A DNA stretch of 64,000 nt from Sphingopyxis sp. (GCF_019459305.1 NZ_JAIBES010000137.1:1-64000); one strand, 5' to 3'; counted from the first letter of the stretch, positions 50,774 to 60,276 are shown. Made by a program: numbers and translations. The notes: generated from the sequence alone by a model not told the origin.

Positions 50774-51504
50774 AATCTGCACAGCAGCCCGCCGTCGTTC
50801 GAGATGATCGAGCCGGTCATATAGGGCGACCCCGCCACCCACCACACGACATCGGCCAGCTCCTCGGCGGTGCCTTCGCGGCCGAGCGGGATGCTGGCCA
50901 CCAGCTTGGCCTTGGCGCGCGCCGATATGCCTGCGGTCATTTCGGTCGAGGTCAGTCCCGGAATGACATAGTTGACCCTGATTCCGCTCCGCGCGAGTTC
51001 GACCGCCAGCACTTGCGTGAGCCCGGCCAGCCCGGCCTTCGACGCGCCATAGGCGGCGTCGCCGGCAAAGCCGCGCAGGCCGACGACGGCGCCGATATTC
51101 ACGATCGATCCCCCCTCGCCCATGTGCGGCAAAGCGGCGCGCACGAAGTTGAGGGGGCCGGAGAGGTTGGTATCGAGCACCGACTGCCAATCGCTTTGCG
51201 ACAGCGAGGCAAGCAGCCCGCCGCGATGGAGACCGGCGTTGTTGATGAGGACATCGATGCCGCCCCACTGCCGGGCGACTTCACCGCATGCGTCGGTGAC
51301 CGACGCCGGATCGGTCACGTCGGCGACCAGGCCGATGGCCTCGCCGTCGATCGCTTTTGCCTGGGCATCGATATCCGCACCGCGCGCGATAAGGGCAACC
51401 CGGTCGCCCTTGCTGGCGGCCAGCCGGGCGATCGCGAGGCCAAGGCCTCGCGACGCGCCGGTAACCACCCATCGACGTGGTTCAGTTTTCGACGATGTCG
51501 TCAT
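50770..51504 (-). CDS. Short-chain dehydrogenase/reductase
   Basis: Classical SDR of 244 aa. Cofactor motif TGASRGLGLAIARLAA (about residues 16-31), NNAG (about 86), and the catalytic S...YGASK (YGASKAGLAGLTQVLAVELA, about 150) are intact; FabG-like overall. It would interconvert an alcohol and a ketone with NAD(P)H. It follows the TonB receptor by 12 bases and overlaps the kinase gene by four, so it belongs to the same transcript. Substrate unknown; probably the alcohol feeding the Baeyer-Villiger step or a beta-oxidation intermediate. Confidence 0.88.
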   Translation of the reverse strand: MTTSSKTEPRRWVVTGASRGLGLAIARLAASKGDRVALIARGADIDAQAKAIDGEAIGLVADVTDPASVTDACGEVARQWGGIDVLINNAGLHRGGLLASLSQSDWQSVLDTNLSGPLNFVRAALPHMGEGGSIVNIGAVVGLRGFAGDAAYGASKAGLAGLTQVLAVELARSGIRVNYVIPGLTSTEMTAGISARAKAKLVASIPLGREGTAEELADVVWWVAGSPYMTGSIISNDGGLLCRL

Positions 51505-51516
51505 CCCCGGCCCTGC

Positions 51517-53778
51517 TCAAAAGGCCTGCGTCACAGCGACGCCCCACGTCCGCCGCGGACGCGGCGCGGCGTAGCTCCACACCCCCTGCACATCGTAACC
51601 GATCGTCCAGCCCTTTTCATTCGCCAGATTCTTGCCGAACAAGCTGACCGTCGTCTTGTTGAACCGCGCGTTGATCGACGCATCGACCAGATATTGACCG
51701 CTGTTGCGCAGATTCGGGTTGTTGAGGAAGGTGATCTCGTGCCCGCCGATAAAATGGACGTCACCCGCGATCCATGCCGATGCATTGCTTCCGATGTCGG
51801 CCTCGTAAATGCCGCCGAGGCTCCAGGTCCATTTGGGCGCGCGGCGGATCTTCAGGAACGACGCATCGACGGGGGTGCCGGTGCTGTAGATGTCGCCGAA
51901 GAAATCCTTATATTTCGCATCGAGATAGCCCATGTTGCCGCTGAGCGTGAAGCCGTCGAAGAGGCGGGCGGTCAGGTCGAGCTCGACCCCCTTGAACTCC
52001 GCCGACGAGGCGTTGATCGTGCGGTTCTCGCGCCCGGTCGATGTGCCGGGCGCCGGAACGTCCAGATCCTGCTGCATATCCTTATATTTCATCAGGAACG
52101 CCGCGCCATTCAAGCGCACGCGCCCGCCGGCGAACTCGGTCTTGAAGCCGGCTTCATAGTTGTCGAGCGTTTCGGGATCATAAGGTATCGTCGCCGCGCC
52201 AAGGGTAGCCGGGCGTCCGTTAAACCCGCCGCCGCGATAGCCGCGCGACCACAAGGCATAGACCATTGCTTCGTCGGATAACTCGTAGCGTAGCGAAACC
52301 CGCGGCGTGAATTTCTTCCAGCTTTCCTTCACCGGAGCGGCCATCACGATCGCGCCCGGAACCGTGGCAATCGGATTCGCCTCGACCGTGGTGCCATAAA
52401 TGAAGACGGGCAGGTCGTTGACGATGCTGGACTTCTTATCCTTGGTGTACCGCGCACCCAAGGTCAGCGTCAGCTTGTCGAAAATCTCATAATCCGCTTC
52501 GCCATAGATCGCCCACGACTTGTTGGTCTGCGTCACATCCTGCGCGCTGGTCAGCAGCGGCGGTCCGGCAAAGCCGATATAGTTCTTGAGATTGATCGTG
52601 TAGCGCGAGTCCCACAGATAGGCGCCGAGCACGAAGGTCAACGGCCCCGACCCGCCCTTGGTCAGCCGCAGCTCGTTGGTCGTCTGCCGCCAGCGCGCGG
52701 GCCGATCGGTGTGATACAGCGTCTGCGGTCCGGCATCGAAATCCTGATTGATCTCTTCGTCGGTTTTGAGCCAGCCAAGAATGTAATCGACCTGCATGTC
52801 GGATCCGACGTCATAGGTCGCCTTGGCAATCGCCATGTCGAGCTTGAACGTCGCATTGCGCTCCAGCCTGCCGTCCGAAACGCTGACATAACGATCGCCC
52901 GAGGTTGGCTCGCCCGGCGAGGCCGAGCATTGGGCGTAAGCGACGCAGAACAGGTCGGTCGGCCGATTGACCGCCAGCAGCTGCGGCGGATCCTGCTTGG
53001 TCTTTTGATGGTCATAGCTCAGCTGGATGTCGAGATTGTCGGTCGGCTCGAACAGCAGCGCGGCAGACAACGCGTAAAATTTGGACCGCTGGCCGGGCTG
53101 GTCCTGAAAGCTGTTATAGATGTAGCCGTCAGATTTTTCATAAGCACCGCTGACCTTCACCGCGACATTCTCGGACAATCCGGTGCTCGCAACGCCTTCA
53201 ATCTTCCAGGTGTCGAACCGACCATAGGTCAGACGCGCTTTGCCGGTGAGGTCGTAGGTCGGGCGCGAGCGGGCAAGGTTGATGACCCCGCCGGTGGCAT
53301 TGCGTCCGAACAGCGTGCCCTGCGGCCCGCGCAGCACTTCGACCCGGTCGATGTCGATCGCTTTCAGCAGGCTGCCTGAGCTTTGGCCGATATAGACATC
53401 ATCGAACACAACGCCGACCGCGGGATCGACCGATTTCTCCACGTCCGCGACGCCGATCCCGCGGATATAAACCGCAGCAACGCCGCCTGGTCCCTGCTGG
53501 GTATCATCGATCACGATGTTGGGTGAGGAATCGGCGAAATCACGGACGTCGGAATCGAACCGTCGGTCCAGTTCGCCAGCCGAAAGCGCGCTGATCGACG
53601 CAGGCACATCCTGCATGCTTTCTTCGCGCTTGCGCGCAGTGACAACGATTTCTTCGAGTCCGCCTGACGATGCCGCCGACGTTTCGCGGCTCGCTTCCTG
53701 CGCGCTGGCGGCCGATGCCGGACAGATTATCATTGCAGCGGTGGCGAGCAGGCTCGCGGTTTTGACGCGATCGGTCAT
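51517..53778 (-). CDS. TonB-dependent outer-membrane receptor
   Basis: Outer-membrane receptor of about 753 aa. A signal peptide (KTASLLATAAMIICPASAASAQ) precedes LEEIVVTARKREESMQDVPASIS, the usual start of sphingomonad receptors; the plug domain contains VYIRGIGVADVEKSVDPAVG and VEVLRGPQGTLFGRNATGGVIN, and the barrel ends in the aromatic residue typical of the family (VTQAF). It should import the poorly diffusing substrate of this catabolic cluster. ATG 53778 has GGGAGAG upstream (53784 is the alternative). First gene of the minus-strand transcript. Confidence 0.93.
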   Translation of the reverse strand: MTDRVKTASLLATAAMIICPASAASAQEASRETSAASSGGLEEIVVTARKREESMQDVPASISALSAGELDRRFDSDVRDFADSSPNIVIDDTQQGPGGVAAVYIRGIGVADVEKSVDPAVGVVFDDVYIGQSSGSLLKAIDIDRVEVLRGPQGTLFGRNATGGVINLARSRPTYDLTGKARLTYGRFDTWKIEGVASTGLSENVAVKVSGAYEKSDGYIYNSFQDQPGQRSKFYALSAALLFEPTDNLDIQLSYDHQKTKQDPPQLLAVNRPTDLFCVAYAQCSASPGEPTSGDRYVSVSDGRLERNATFKLDMAIAKATYDVGSDMQVDYILGWLKTDEEINQDFDAGPQTLYHTDRPARWRQTTNELRLTKGGSGPLTFVLGAYLWDSRYTINLKNYIGFAGPPLLTSAQDVTQTNKSWAIYGEADYEIFDKLTLTLGARYTKDKKSSIVNDLPVFIYGTTVEANPIATVPGAIVMAAPVKESWKKFTPRVSLRYELSDEAMVYALWSRGYRGGGFNGRPATLGAATIPYDPETLDNYEAGFKTEFAGGRVRLNGAAFLMKYKDMQQDLDVPAPGTSTGRENRTINASSAEFKGVELDLTARLFDGFTLSGNMGYLDAKYKDFFGDIYSTGTPVDASFLKIRRAPKWTWSLGGIYEADIGSNASAWIAGDVHFIGGHEITFLNNPNLRNSGQYLVDASINARFNKTTVSLFGKNLANEKGWTIGYDVQGVWSYAAPRPRRTWGVAVTQAF

Positions 53779-53874
53779 GATCATTTCTCTCCCATCGACG
53801 GGCGTATGATTTTCTCGCGAATGCTGTGTGCGGGTCTCGCGAGTCACGCTCCGAGGACAGATTGACGCACTTGC

Positions 53875-53891
53875 TTGCTTTCGACAAGCAA
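53875..53891. promoter_or_regulatory. TetR-type operator candidate, copy 2
   Basis: TTGCTTTCGACAAGCAA: arms TTGCTT/AAGCAA around five bases. Located in the divergent gap between the TonB receptor and the SDR operon, 97 bases before the receptor start. Shares TTGCT-N7-AGCAA with the site at 47337-47353. Confidence 0.6.
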
Positions 53892-54054
53892 ATTTTATTC
53901 GGTGCAAATGAAAGATGAGCATGAACCTTTATATCCCTATGATTTATTGCTATTTTATCTCTCACGCCGATGGCCCGGAATATTCTTGCTTGTTCTCATC
54001 TAGTAAGTGTGTAACAAGATTCGCAACGATAATGACAGACTGGGAGAGTGCAGA

Positions 54055-54807
54055 ATGGCAGGCCGGCTGGACGGTAAGTCGGCGTTGATTTCGGGCGGCG
54101 CGAGCGGCCTGGGCGAAGCGCAAGCGATCCTTTATGCCCGAGAAGGCGCGTCGGTGCTGATCGGCGATGTGCAGGCGGAAAAGGGCCATGCCGTCGTCGC
54201 CGCGATCGCCAGCGAAGGCGGCAAGGCGGCCTTCATCCACCTCGACGTGACCGATGCCGACAATTGGGGCAAGGCCGTCGCCGACGCTGTCGCGCGGTTC
54301 GGAAAGCTGACGACGCTGGTCAACAATGCCGGCATCTTCCATCCCGGCGGGATCATCGACGAGACCCAGCAAGGCTGGGACCGCATGATCGCGATCAATC
54401 AGACCGCGGTGTTTCTGGGGATGAAGGCCGCCGCCCCTGCCCTGCTTGCCTCGGGCAATGCGGCCATCGTTAATATCAGTTCGCTCTACGGTCTCATCGG
54501 CAGCCCGAATGCCATTTCCTACCACGCCTCAAAGGCGGCGGTGCGCATCATGGGCAAGGCCGGGGCGCTCGAATTTGCCAAGCAGGGCATTCGCGTCAAC
54601 ACGATCTTCCCCGGCCAGATCAAGACCCCGATCCTCGGTGACATCACCCCCGAACAGGACGCCGCGATCAAGGCGTCGATCCCGATGGGCGTCGTCGGTG
54701 ATCCGATGGATATTGCCTACGCCAGCCTCTACCTTGCTTCGGACGAAGCCAAATATGTGTCGGGCGCCGAACTCTGGGTCGACGGCGCGTGGTACGCGGG
54801 GCAATGA
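54055..54807 (+). CDS. Short-chain dehydrogenase (cyclic alcohol/hydroxysteroid type)
   Basis: Classical SDR of 250 aa: SGGASGLGEAQAILYAREG (about residues 12-30) for NAD(H), NNAGIFHPGG (about 88), catalytic serine in NISSLYG and YHASKAAV (about 155), and the C-terminal ASDEAKYVSGAELWVDGAW. The pattern fits the 3-alpha/20-beta-hydroxysteroid and cyclic-alcohol dehydrogenase group. GGGAGAG lies before the ATG. First gene of the plus-strand transcript, divergent from the TonB receptor. Confidence 0.9.
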   Translation: MAGRLDGKSALISGGASGLGEAQAILYAREGASVLIGDVQAEKGHAVVAAIASEGGKAAFIHLDVTDADNWGKAVADAVARFGKLTTLVNNAGIFHPGGIIDETQQGWDRMIAINQTAVFLGMKAAAPALLASGNAAIVNISSLYGLIGSPNAISYHASKAAVRIMGKAGALEFAKQGIRVNTIFPGQIKTPILGDITPEQDAAIKASIPMGVVGDPMDIAYASLYLASDEAKYVSGAELWVDGAWYAGQ

Positions 54808-54847
54808 TCATGGCCGCAAGCGTGCACGCCAAAGGGACCAACCGCTG

Positions 54848-56140
54848 ATGGCCTGGGACTTTTCCACTGACCCCGATTTCGAACAGCAGCTCGAATGGAT
54901 GCGCACCTTCGTTGCTGAGGAAATCGAACCCCTTGACCTCGTCTTTCGCGATCCCGCAGCGCCATTCGATCCGCGCTCGCCCGCCGCGCGCGCGATGGCG
55001 CCGCTCAAGGAGGAAGTGAAAAAGCGGGGGCTTTGGGCTTGTCACCTTGGTCCCGAGCTTGGCGGCAACGGCTTCGGCCAGCTGAAACTCGGGCTGATGA
55101 ACGAGATTCTCGGCCGCAGCCGCTTTGCGCCGACGGTGTTCGGCACCCAGGCGCCCGACACCGGCAATGCCGAAATCCTCGCGCGCTTCGGCACCGACGA
55201 GCAGAAGGCGAAATATCTTCAGCCGCTGCTCGATGGCGAGATCGTGTCCTGCTATTCGATGACCGAGCCGCAGGCTGGGGCCGACCCCGCCGAATTCACC
55301 TGCCAGGCGCGCCTTGACGGCGATGAATGGGTGATCAACGGCGAAAAATGGTTCGCCAGCCACGCGTGCATCGCCGAGTTTCTGATCGTCATGGTCATCA
55401 CCGATCCCGAGGTTGCGGTCCATCAGGGCTCGACGATGCTGATCGTTCCGCACGACACCCCGGGGCTGGAAATCGTCCGCAACACCGCCGTCGGTCCGAA
55501 GGACGAAATCGGCAGCGGCGTCCACGGCTATCTGCGTTTCGCCAATTGCCGCGTGCCCGAGGCGAGCCGGCTCGGCCCGGTCGGCGAAGGGTTCAAGGTG
55601 GCGCAGTCGCGCCTCGGCGGCGGCCGCATCCACCACGCGATGCGCACCGTCGGCATGCTCAACAAGGCGATGGACTATATGAAGGAGCGCGTCGTCAGCC
55701 GCACGACCAAGGGCGAACGGCTGGCCGACAAGCAGATGGTGCAGGAAAAGATTGCCGACAGTTACACGCAAATCCTGCAGTTTCGGCTGCACGTGCTTTA
55801 CGCCGCCTGGCTGCTCGACCGCGACAAGAGCTACACGCGCCCGGTTCGCCGGGAAATCAGCGCGATCAAGGCGGCGATGCCCGGGGTTCTGAAAGACGTC
55901 GTCTATCGCGCGCTCCATCTCCACGGCTCGCTCGGGATGTCGAACGAAACCCCGTTGATGGATATGTGGCAATATGTTCCCGAGATGGGCATCGTCGACG
56001 GCCCGACCGAGGTCCACAAGATCGGCGTCGCCAAGGACATTTTGCGCGACGTCGCCCCGTTCGATGGCCCATTCCCCAGCTATCATGTGCCGGCGCGGCT
56101 TGCTGCTGCGCGCGAGAAATTTGCCGCCTACCTTGACTGA
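54848..56140 (+). CDS. Acyl-CoA dehydrogenase (ACAD10/11-like)
   Basis: FAD-dependent acyl-CoA dehydrogenase of 430 aa. CYSMTEPQAGADPAEFTCQA (about residues 137-156) and EWVINGEKWFAS (about 163) form the substrate/FAD region; LHGSLGMSNETPL (about 358) and DGPTEVHK (about 382) are the C-terminal domain signatures. The domain arrangement resembles ACAD10/11-type enzymes. Together with the APH kinase on the other transcript it could remove a phosphorylated hydroxyl or start beta-oxidation. The ATG at 54848 begins the conserved sequence, 40 bases after the SDR stop. Confidence 0.9.
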   Translation: MAWDFSTDPDFEQQLEWMRTFVAEEIEPLDLVFRDPAAPFDPRSPAARAMAPLKEEVKKRGLWACHLGPELGGNGFGQLKLGLMNEILGRSRFAPTVFGTQAPDTGNAEILARFGTDEQKAKYLQPLLDGEIVSCYSMTEPQAGADPAEFTCQARLDGDEWVINGEKWFASHACIAEFLIVMVITDPEVAVHQGSTMLIVPHDTPGLEIVRNTAVGPKDEIGSGVHGYLRFANCRVPEASRLGPVGEGFKVAQSRLGGGRIHHAMRTVGMLNKAMDYMKERVVSRTTKGERLADKQMVQEKIADSYTQILQFRLHVLYAAWLLDRDKSYTRPVRREISAIKAAMPGVLKDVVYRALHLHGSLGMSNETPLMDMWQYVPEMGIVDGPTEVHKIGVAKDILRDVAPFDGPFPSYHVPARLAAAREKFAAYLD

Positions 56141-56165
56141 TGCGCCGCGGCGCAAGGAGCCCGAT

Positions 56166-56633
56166 ATGACCGAAGCCACCGACCTCGCCCAGCGTCTCGA
56201 CCGCGTCGAAAGCCGCTTTGCGTTGCACGACCTGGTCAGCGACTATTGCCACGGTTTTGACAAGCGCGACTGGGACCGCTTCAGCGCGATCTGGTGGCCC
56301 GACGCAGTGTGGGACATCGGCCCCCCATTTGGAAAATTTGAAGCCAGCGAGGGCATCGCGCATGTCACGAAGGATATTCTCTGGCCTGCGTGGCTTGCAT
56401 CGAGCCACTTCACCACCAACCTCGTCATCACCTTTAACGGCATCGACCGGGCGACAGGCGTGTGCGACGTCGATTGCATCGGCACCACTTCCGACGGACA
56501 GGCGCAGACGGTCAGCGCGAGCTATTTTGACACATTCGAACGGCGCGACGGCGTGTGGAAGATCGTGCACCGCAAGGTGAAGATGTATCACTTCAACCCG
56601 CTGCCCGGTGTCACATTGTCCGCCCCCGCATAG
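56166..56633 (+). CDS. SnoaL/NTF2-like protein
   Basis: Protein of 155 aa with the SnoaL-like polyketide cyclase/scytalone dehydratase fold (NTF2-like cone): FALHDLVSDYCHGFDKRDWDRFSAIWWPDAVWDIG (residues about 19-53, with the D and H found in the pocket of such hydratases/isomerases), then SHFTTNLVITFNG and DGVWKIVHRKVKMYHF. AGGAGC precedes the ATG. In a degradative operon it may be a hydratase, dehydratase or isomerase for a ring compound; no reaction can be fixed. Confidence 0.8.
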   Translation: MTEATDLAQRLDRVESRFALHDLVSDYCHGFDKRDWDRFSAIWWPDAVWDIGPPFGKFEASEGIAHVTKDILWPAWLASSHFTTNLVITFNGIDRATGVCDVDCIGTTSDGQAQTVSASYFDTFERRDGVWKIVHRKVKMYHFNPLPGVTLSAPA

Positions 56634-56641
56634 GAGCTTTT

Positions 56642-57445
56642 ATGGCCTATCTCGACACCCATGACGGCGGCCGCGTCTATTATGAGCACCACCGCGCGCC
56701 CCAATTGCCAGTCGTGCTCATCCACGGCTGGGGCATGTCGGGGGACTATTGGGCCTCGGCGGTCGAGGCGCTGTTGGCCGAAGGCCATGGCGCGATCGTG
56801 GTCGATCACCGCGGCTGCGGTCGCTCCGACCGCGATTTTGGCGACATGTCGATCGACGCAATCGCGCGCGACGTCGCCGCGATCGCCGAGCACTGCGGGG
56901 CACCTCGCGTCGCGCTAAATGGCTGGTCGCTTGGCGGTGCTGTCGCCGTCGCCGCGGCTGAATTGCTGGGCGAGCGCGTCGCGGGCCTCGTCCTGACCTG
57001 CGGCGCATCGCCCCGCTATGTCCAGGGCGAGGGCTTTCCACACGGCGGCATGCCCGAAGACGTCCTCGGCATCGGCGCGGCGATCACTGCCGACCGCCCT
57101 GGCTTTTTCCGCGCGCTTGCCGAAGGAGCATCGGGCGAGGGCGCGAGCGAGGCCATGATCGGTTGGGTCGAGCGCGGCTTCCTCGCCACCGGCCCGCGGG
57201 CAAGCGATACGCTTGCCGGCCTGGCTACACTCGACCAGCGCGACCTGCTCGCTTCCTTTGCCTTCCCCGTGCTGTCGATCGGCGGCGCCAGAGATACGAT
57301 CGCTGACCCAGCCATCGCTGGCTTTGCCGCGAATTGCGCCGCGAACGGCAGGCTGCTCACGATGGACACCGGCCATTCGCCCCAACTGGAAAACCCCTCG
57401 GCCTATAACGAGGCGTTGCTTGCATTTGTGAGAAAGCTTGCCTGA
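56642..57445 (+). CDS. Alpha/beta hydrolase
   Basis: Alpha/beta-fold hydrolase of 267 aa: oxyanion HGWGMSG (about residue 27), nucleophile serine in LNGWSLGGAV (about 95), aspartate in GGARDTIADP (about 222) and histidine in MDTGHSPQLENP (about 245). Such enzymes open lactones, esters or C-C bonds. With a Baeyer-Villiger monooxygenase in the same cluster, lactone hydrolysis is the inferred role. Its TGA overlaps the start of the OYE gene (TGATG); eight bases after the SnoaL gene. Confidence 0.88.
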   Translation: MAYLDTHDGGRVYYEHHRAPQLPVVLIHGWGMSGDYWASAVEALLAEGHGAIVVDHRGCGRSDRDFGDMSIDAIARDVAAIAEHCGAPRVALNGWSLGGAVAVAAAELLGERVAGLVLTCGASPRYVQGEGFPHGGMPEDVLGIGAAITADRPGFFRALAEGASGEGASEAMIGWVERGFLATGPRASDTLAGLATLDQRDLLASFAFPVLSIGGARDTIADPAIAGFAANCAANGRLLTMDTGHSPQLENPSAYNEALLAFVRKLA

Positions 57446-58590
57446 TGACCACCGCGCCACTCGATGATCTCGCCGCCCTGCTCGCTCCGCTGCATGCGCC
57501 CTTCACGTGCAAGTCGCTCAAGGCGCCGAACCGGTTCTGCATGGCGCCGATGTCGCGCTATTTCGCGCCCGGCGGCGTGCTGAGGAGCGAGGGTGCCGAA
57601 TATTACCGCCGCCGCGCCGCCGCGGGGATCGGCACGATCATCACCGAAGGCACCGGCGTCGCTATCGATCACACCGTGTCCGCCGACACTGTGCCGATCT
57701 TCGCGGGTGCTGAGCCTCTCGCCGCCTGGAAAGACGCGGTCAATGCCGTCCATGCCGAAGGGGGCATGTTCGTTCCGCAATTGTGGCACGTCGGGGGCTG
57801 CGCCGACTTCAATTACCCGGATTCGCCGCACGCCCCGCTGGTCAGCCCGTCGGGCTTCGCCGGCCCCGACGTGCCGGGCGGCCGCGCGATGACCGATCGC
57901 GACATCGCCGATACTGCCGCCGCCTTTGCTGAATCGGCGCGCGCGGCGAAGGCGATCGGCTGCGATGCGATCGAGCTCCACGGCGCGCATGGCTATATTT
58001 TCGACCAGTTCTTCTGGGACAAGACCAACCTGCGCAGCGATCGTTACGGCGGCCCCGATATAGGCGACCGCGCCACCTTCGCCGCTGAGGTCGTCGCCGC
58101 CTGCCGCGCGGCGGTTGGCGAGGATTTCGCCATCATCTTCCGCGTCTCGCAGTGGAAAACCTATGACTATGACGTGAAACTGGCGCGCGATCCCGACGAG
58201 ATGCACCGCTGGCTCGACCCGCTGGTCCGGGCGGGGGTCGACATCTTCCACGCCTCGCAGCGCCGCTTCTGGGAGCCCGAATATGCGGGCAATCCCAAAA
58301 ATCTCGGCGGCTGGATCAAGGAGGTCACCGGCAAGCCGGTGATCACCGTCGGGTCGATCGGGATGGACCGCGACCTGATGCAGGATTTCGTCGAGGGCAT
58401 TTCCTCGCCGATGCTGGGCCGGCTGGAGGATCTGGCCGAAATGTTCGAACGCGGCGAATTTGACCTTGTCGCGCTCGGCCGAGTCCTCCTCGCCGATCCT
58501 GAATGGTTGGAAAAGGTCGAGCAGCGCCGCATCGACGAGCTGACCCCCTATGACCGTGCAACGGCGCTCAAACAGTATGAGCATGATTGA
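57445..58590 (+). CDS. Old Yellow Enzyme-family oxidoreductase
   Basis: FMN-dependent NADH:flavin oxidoreductase of 381 aa. RFCMAPMSR (about residues 31-39), QLWHVGGCAD (about 112), the substrate-binding histidine pair in IELHGAHGYIFDQFFWDKTN (about 173-192), RYGG (about 197) and LVALGRVLLADPEW near the end are OYE hallmarks. It lacks the additional C-terminal iron-sulfur/flavin domains of the large 2,4-dienoyl-CoA reductases. Likely an ene-reductase for an alpha,beta-unsaturated carbonyl formed from the ring substrate. Last gene of the plus-strand unit. Confidence 0.9.
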   Translation: MTTAPLDDLAALLAPLHAPFTCKSLKAPNRFCMAPMSRYFAPGGVLRSEGAEYYRRRAAAGIGTIITEGTGVAIDHTVSADTVPIFAGAEPLAAWKDAVNAVHAEGGMFVPQLWHVGGCADFNYPDSPHAPLVSPSGFAGPDVPGGRAMTDRDIADTAAAFAESARAAKAIGCDAIELHGAHGYIFDQFFWDKTNLRSDRYGGPDIGDRATFAAEVVAACRAAVGEDFAIIFRVSQWKTYDYDVKLARDPDEMHRWLDPLVRAGVDIFHASQRRFWEPEYAGNPKNLGGWIKEVTGKPVITVGSIGMDRDLMQDFVEGISSPMLGRLEDLAEMFERGEFDLVALGRVLLADPEWLEKVEQRRIDELTPYDRATALKQYEHD

Positions 58591-58871
58591 TATCGAGATT
58601 GGCCAAATGCCACCTCGTCGATGTCAACACCGAATGGTGCTGATACCATCACGGCGAATCCGTTTGGATATGGAAACCCGGATCTGAACGTTTTGCGTGC
58701 GCTGCCCCAAGGGCGCGGGTAGCTTGAACGTCAATGGATCGCTGTGAATGATGGCGGGCTAGATGTTCAACTGTCACGCCTCGGCGTCAGCCGTTGTGTG
58801 TCTCTCGAATTGCTGCCTTGGGCGCCAGCTGCTTTCCGGAAAACGAGGCCAGAAAGCAGCCGGCGGCCGAC
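58591..58871. other. Convergent gap without a clear gene
   Basis: About 280 bases between OYE and the convergent TPR gene. No gene, repeat or convincing terminator hairpin was recognised. Confidence 0.4.
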
Positions 58872-60212
58872 CTAGGACATCGCCAGGACCCTGCCCTCCA
58901 TTTGGTGATTGGCAAGGCGTGCGACCCACGGACTTGTAGGCTTGTGAAATCGACGTTCGGCGACGAGTGCCTCGGCGGCGGACGTCATATTGCCGCGTTT
59001 TGCCGCGTGGAGCGCGGTAAGCGACAAAATGTCGCGCTGCGCATGGGATCCGCCAAAACGCGCCGCCGATCCGCGGATCGCGATCAAGGCTTCTGCAGCC
59101 TCGCCATAGCGCCCTTCCGCAAAGGCGAGCAGGGCGGCGGCCACGGGAAGACCAACCGATCGTGCGACGCGAGCATTGTCGTCGTCCTGGTCGGCGGCCC
59201 GCGTCAACGAAGCGAAGCAGATTCGAGCATCGTCAAGGCGCCCAGCGCCGATGAAGGCCATGATCGCATGGCAATCGTTGAACGCGTACCAACGGTCGTC
59301 GCTCGCGCGCTGCCAGCGATCGGCAAGCCGCCCGAACCGGTTGCCCGTATCGACATCGTCAAGATGCAGCCGCCACAGCAGGGCGGAGGCATCGATCCAC
59401 TGAAGGAGCGCATCGCCATCCGGGTCGGGCCGGATATGGCTATCATAAAGCGCCAGCGCAGCGTCGTGCTCGTTGCGATCGAGATGAAGCAGCGCGAGAT
59501 GCCACCAATTGTGATAGGAAAAGCCGCACTCGGCCGCCATCGCCTCGTCGTTGCCGTTGAGCCACGCCATCCCGCTTTCGGTGTCGCCGCGCATCTCGTG
59601 GACATGGGCGACAGCATGCAGCGCCCAGGCATCGCGAGGATCGATCGCGACCGCCTCGCTTCCCAGAGCTTCGGCCCGCCCATAATCACCGCATTCCTCG
59701 AGCCCGAAAGCCGCCATGCCGAGCACCGCGTGATAGCCGTCGTCGTCGCGGCAGAACGCCCGCAAGGCCTGAACCGGGCCGTCGCGCAGGTCGGATGCGC
59801 GTCCCAGAAAAAAGTGGCCCAGATGCGCGGTCTGGAGCGCCATCATGTCGCGCGGATTATCGCGCGCGATCGCCATGAAGCCGCTCACGCTGCGCTCCAC
59901 CCGGCCGCACGCCCAGTCGGCGGCGGCGGCCAAATGCGCGCGCTCGTCGTCGGTGCCGCCGCTTGCGACACCCGCATCGAGCGAACGCTCGGTTTCCGCA
60001 AGATAGGCGCGGTCGCCCTGCTGGACGAGGATCTGAGCCCTCGCCGCCCAGGCCATGGTAAAGCCGGGATCCTCGGCGAGCGCTGCGTCGAGTGCGGCGA
60101 TCGGATCTCCGCGGTACAGGCGATTGAGCAGCAGCGCCTCGTCATAATGTGCGAGCGCTGCCGTCGAGCTGGTGGAGACGCGGTTTCCGTAACGATCGTT
60201 CAACATTTTCAT
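58872..60212 (-). CDS. TTC38-like tetratricopeptide-repeat protein
   Basis: Helical-repeat protein of 446 aa. Several TPR-like pairs run through it: AALDAALAEDPGFTMAWAARAQIL (about residues 39-62), RAEALGSEAVAIDPRDAWALHAVAHVHEMRG (about 183-213) and YHNWWHLALLHLDRNEHDAALALYD (about 238-262). The blocks HAVAHVHEMRG and NWWHLALLHL match the TTC38 family found in bacteria and animals, whose biochemical role is not established. Last gene of a minus-strand unit after OsmC (64-base gap). No signal peptide. Confidence 0.8.
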   Translation of the reverse strand: MKMLNDRYGNRVSTSSTAALAHYDEALLLNRLYRGDPIAALDAALAEDPGFTMAWAARAQILVQQGDRAYLAETERSLDAGVASGGTDDERAHLAAAADWACGRVERSVSGFMAIARDNPRDMMALQTAHLGHFFLGRASDLRDGPVQALRAFCRDDDGYHAVLGMAAFGLEECGDYGRAEALGSEAVAIDPRDAWALHAVAHVHEMRGDTESGMAWLNGNDEAMAAECGFSYHNWWHLALLHLDRNEHDAALALYDSHIRPDPDGDALLQWIDASALLWRLHLDDVDTGNRFGRLADRWQRASDDRWYAFNDCHAIMAFIGAGRLDDARICFASLTRAADQDDDNARVARSVGLPVAAALLAFAEGRYGEAAEALIAIRGSAARFGGSHAQRDILSLTALHAAKRGNMTSAAEALVAERRFHKPTSPWVARLANHQMEGRVLAMS

Positions 60213-60276
60213 GACTTTCCTATGGATGCCGGGCTTGCAAGTTGCGCCCGGGTGACGAGCCGACCGGCGAAACCGA

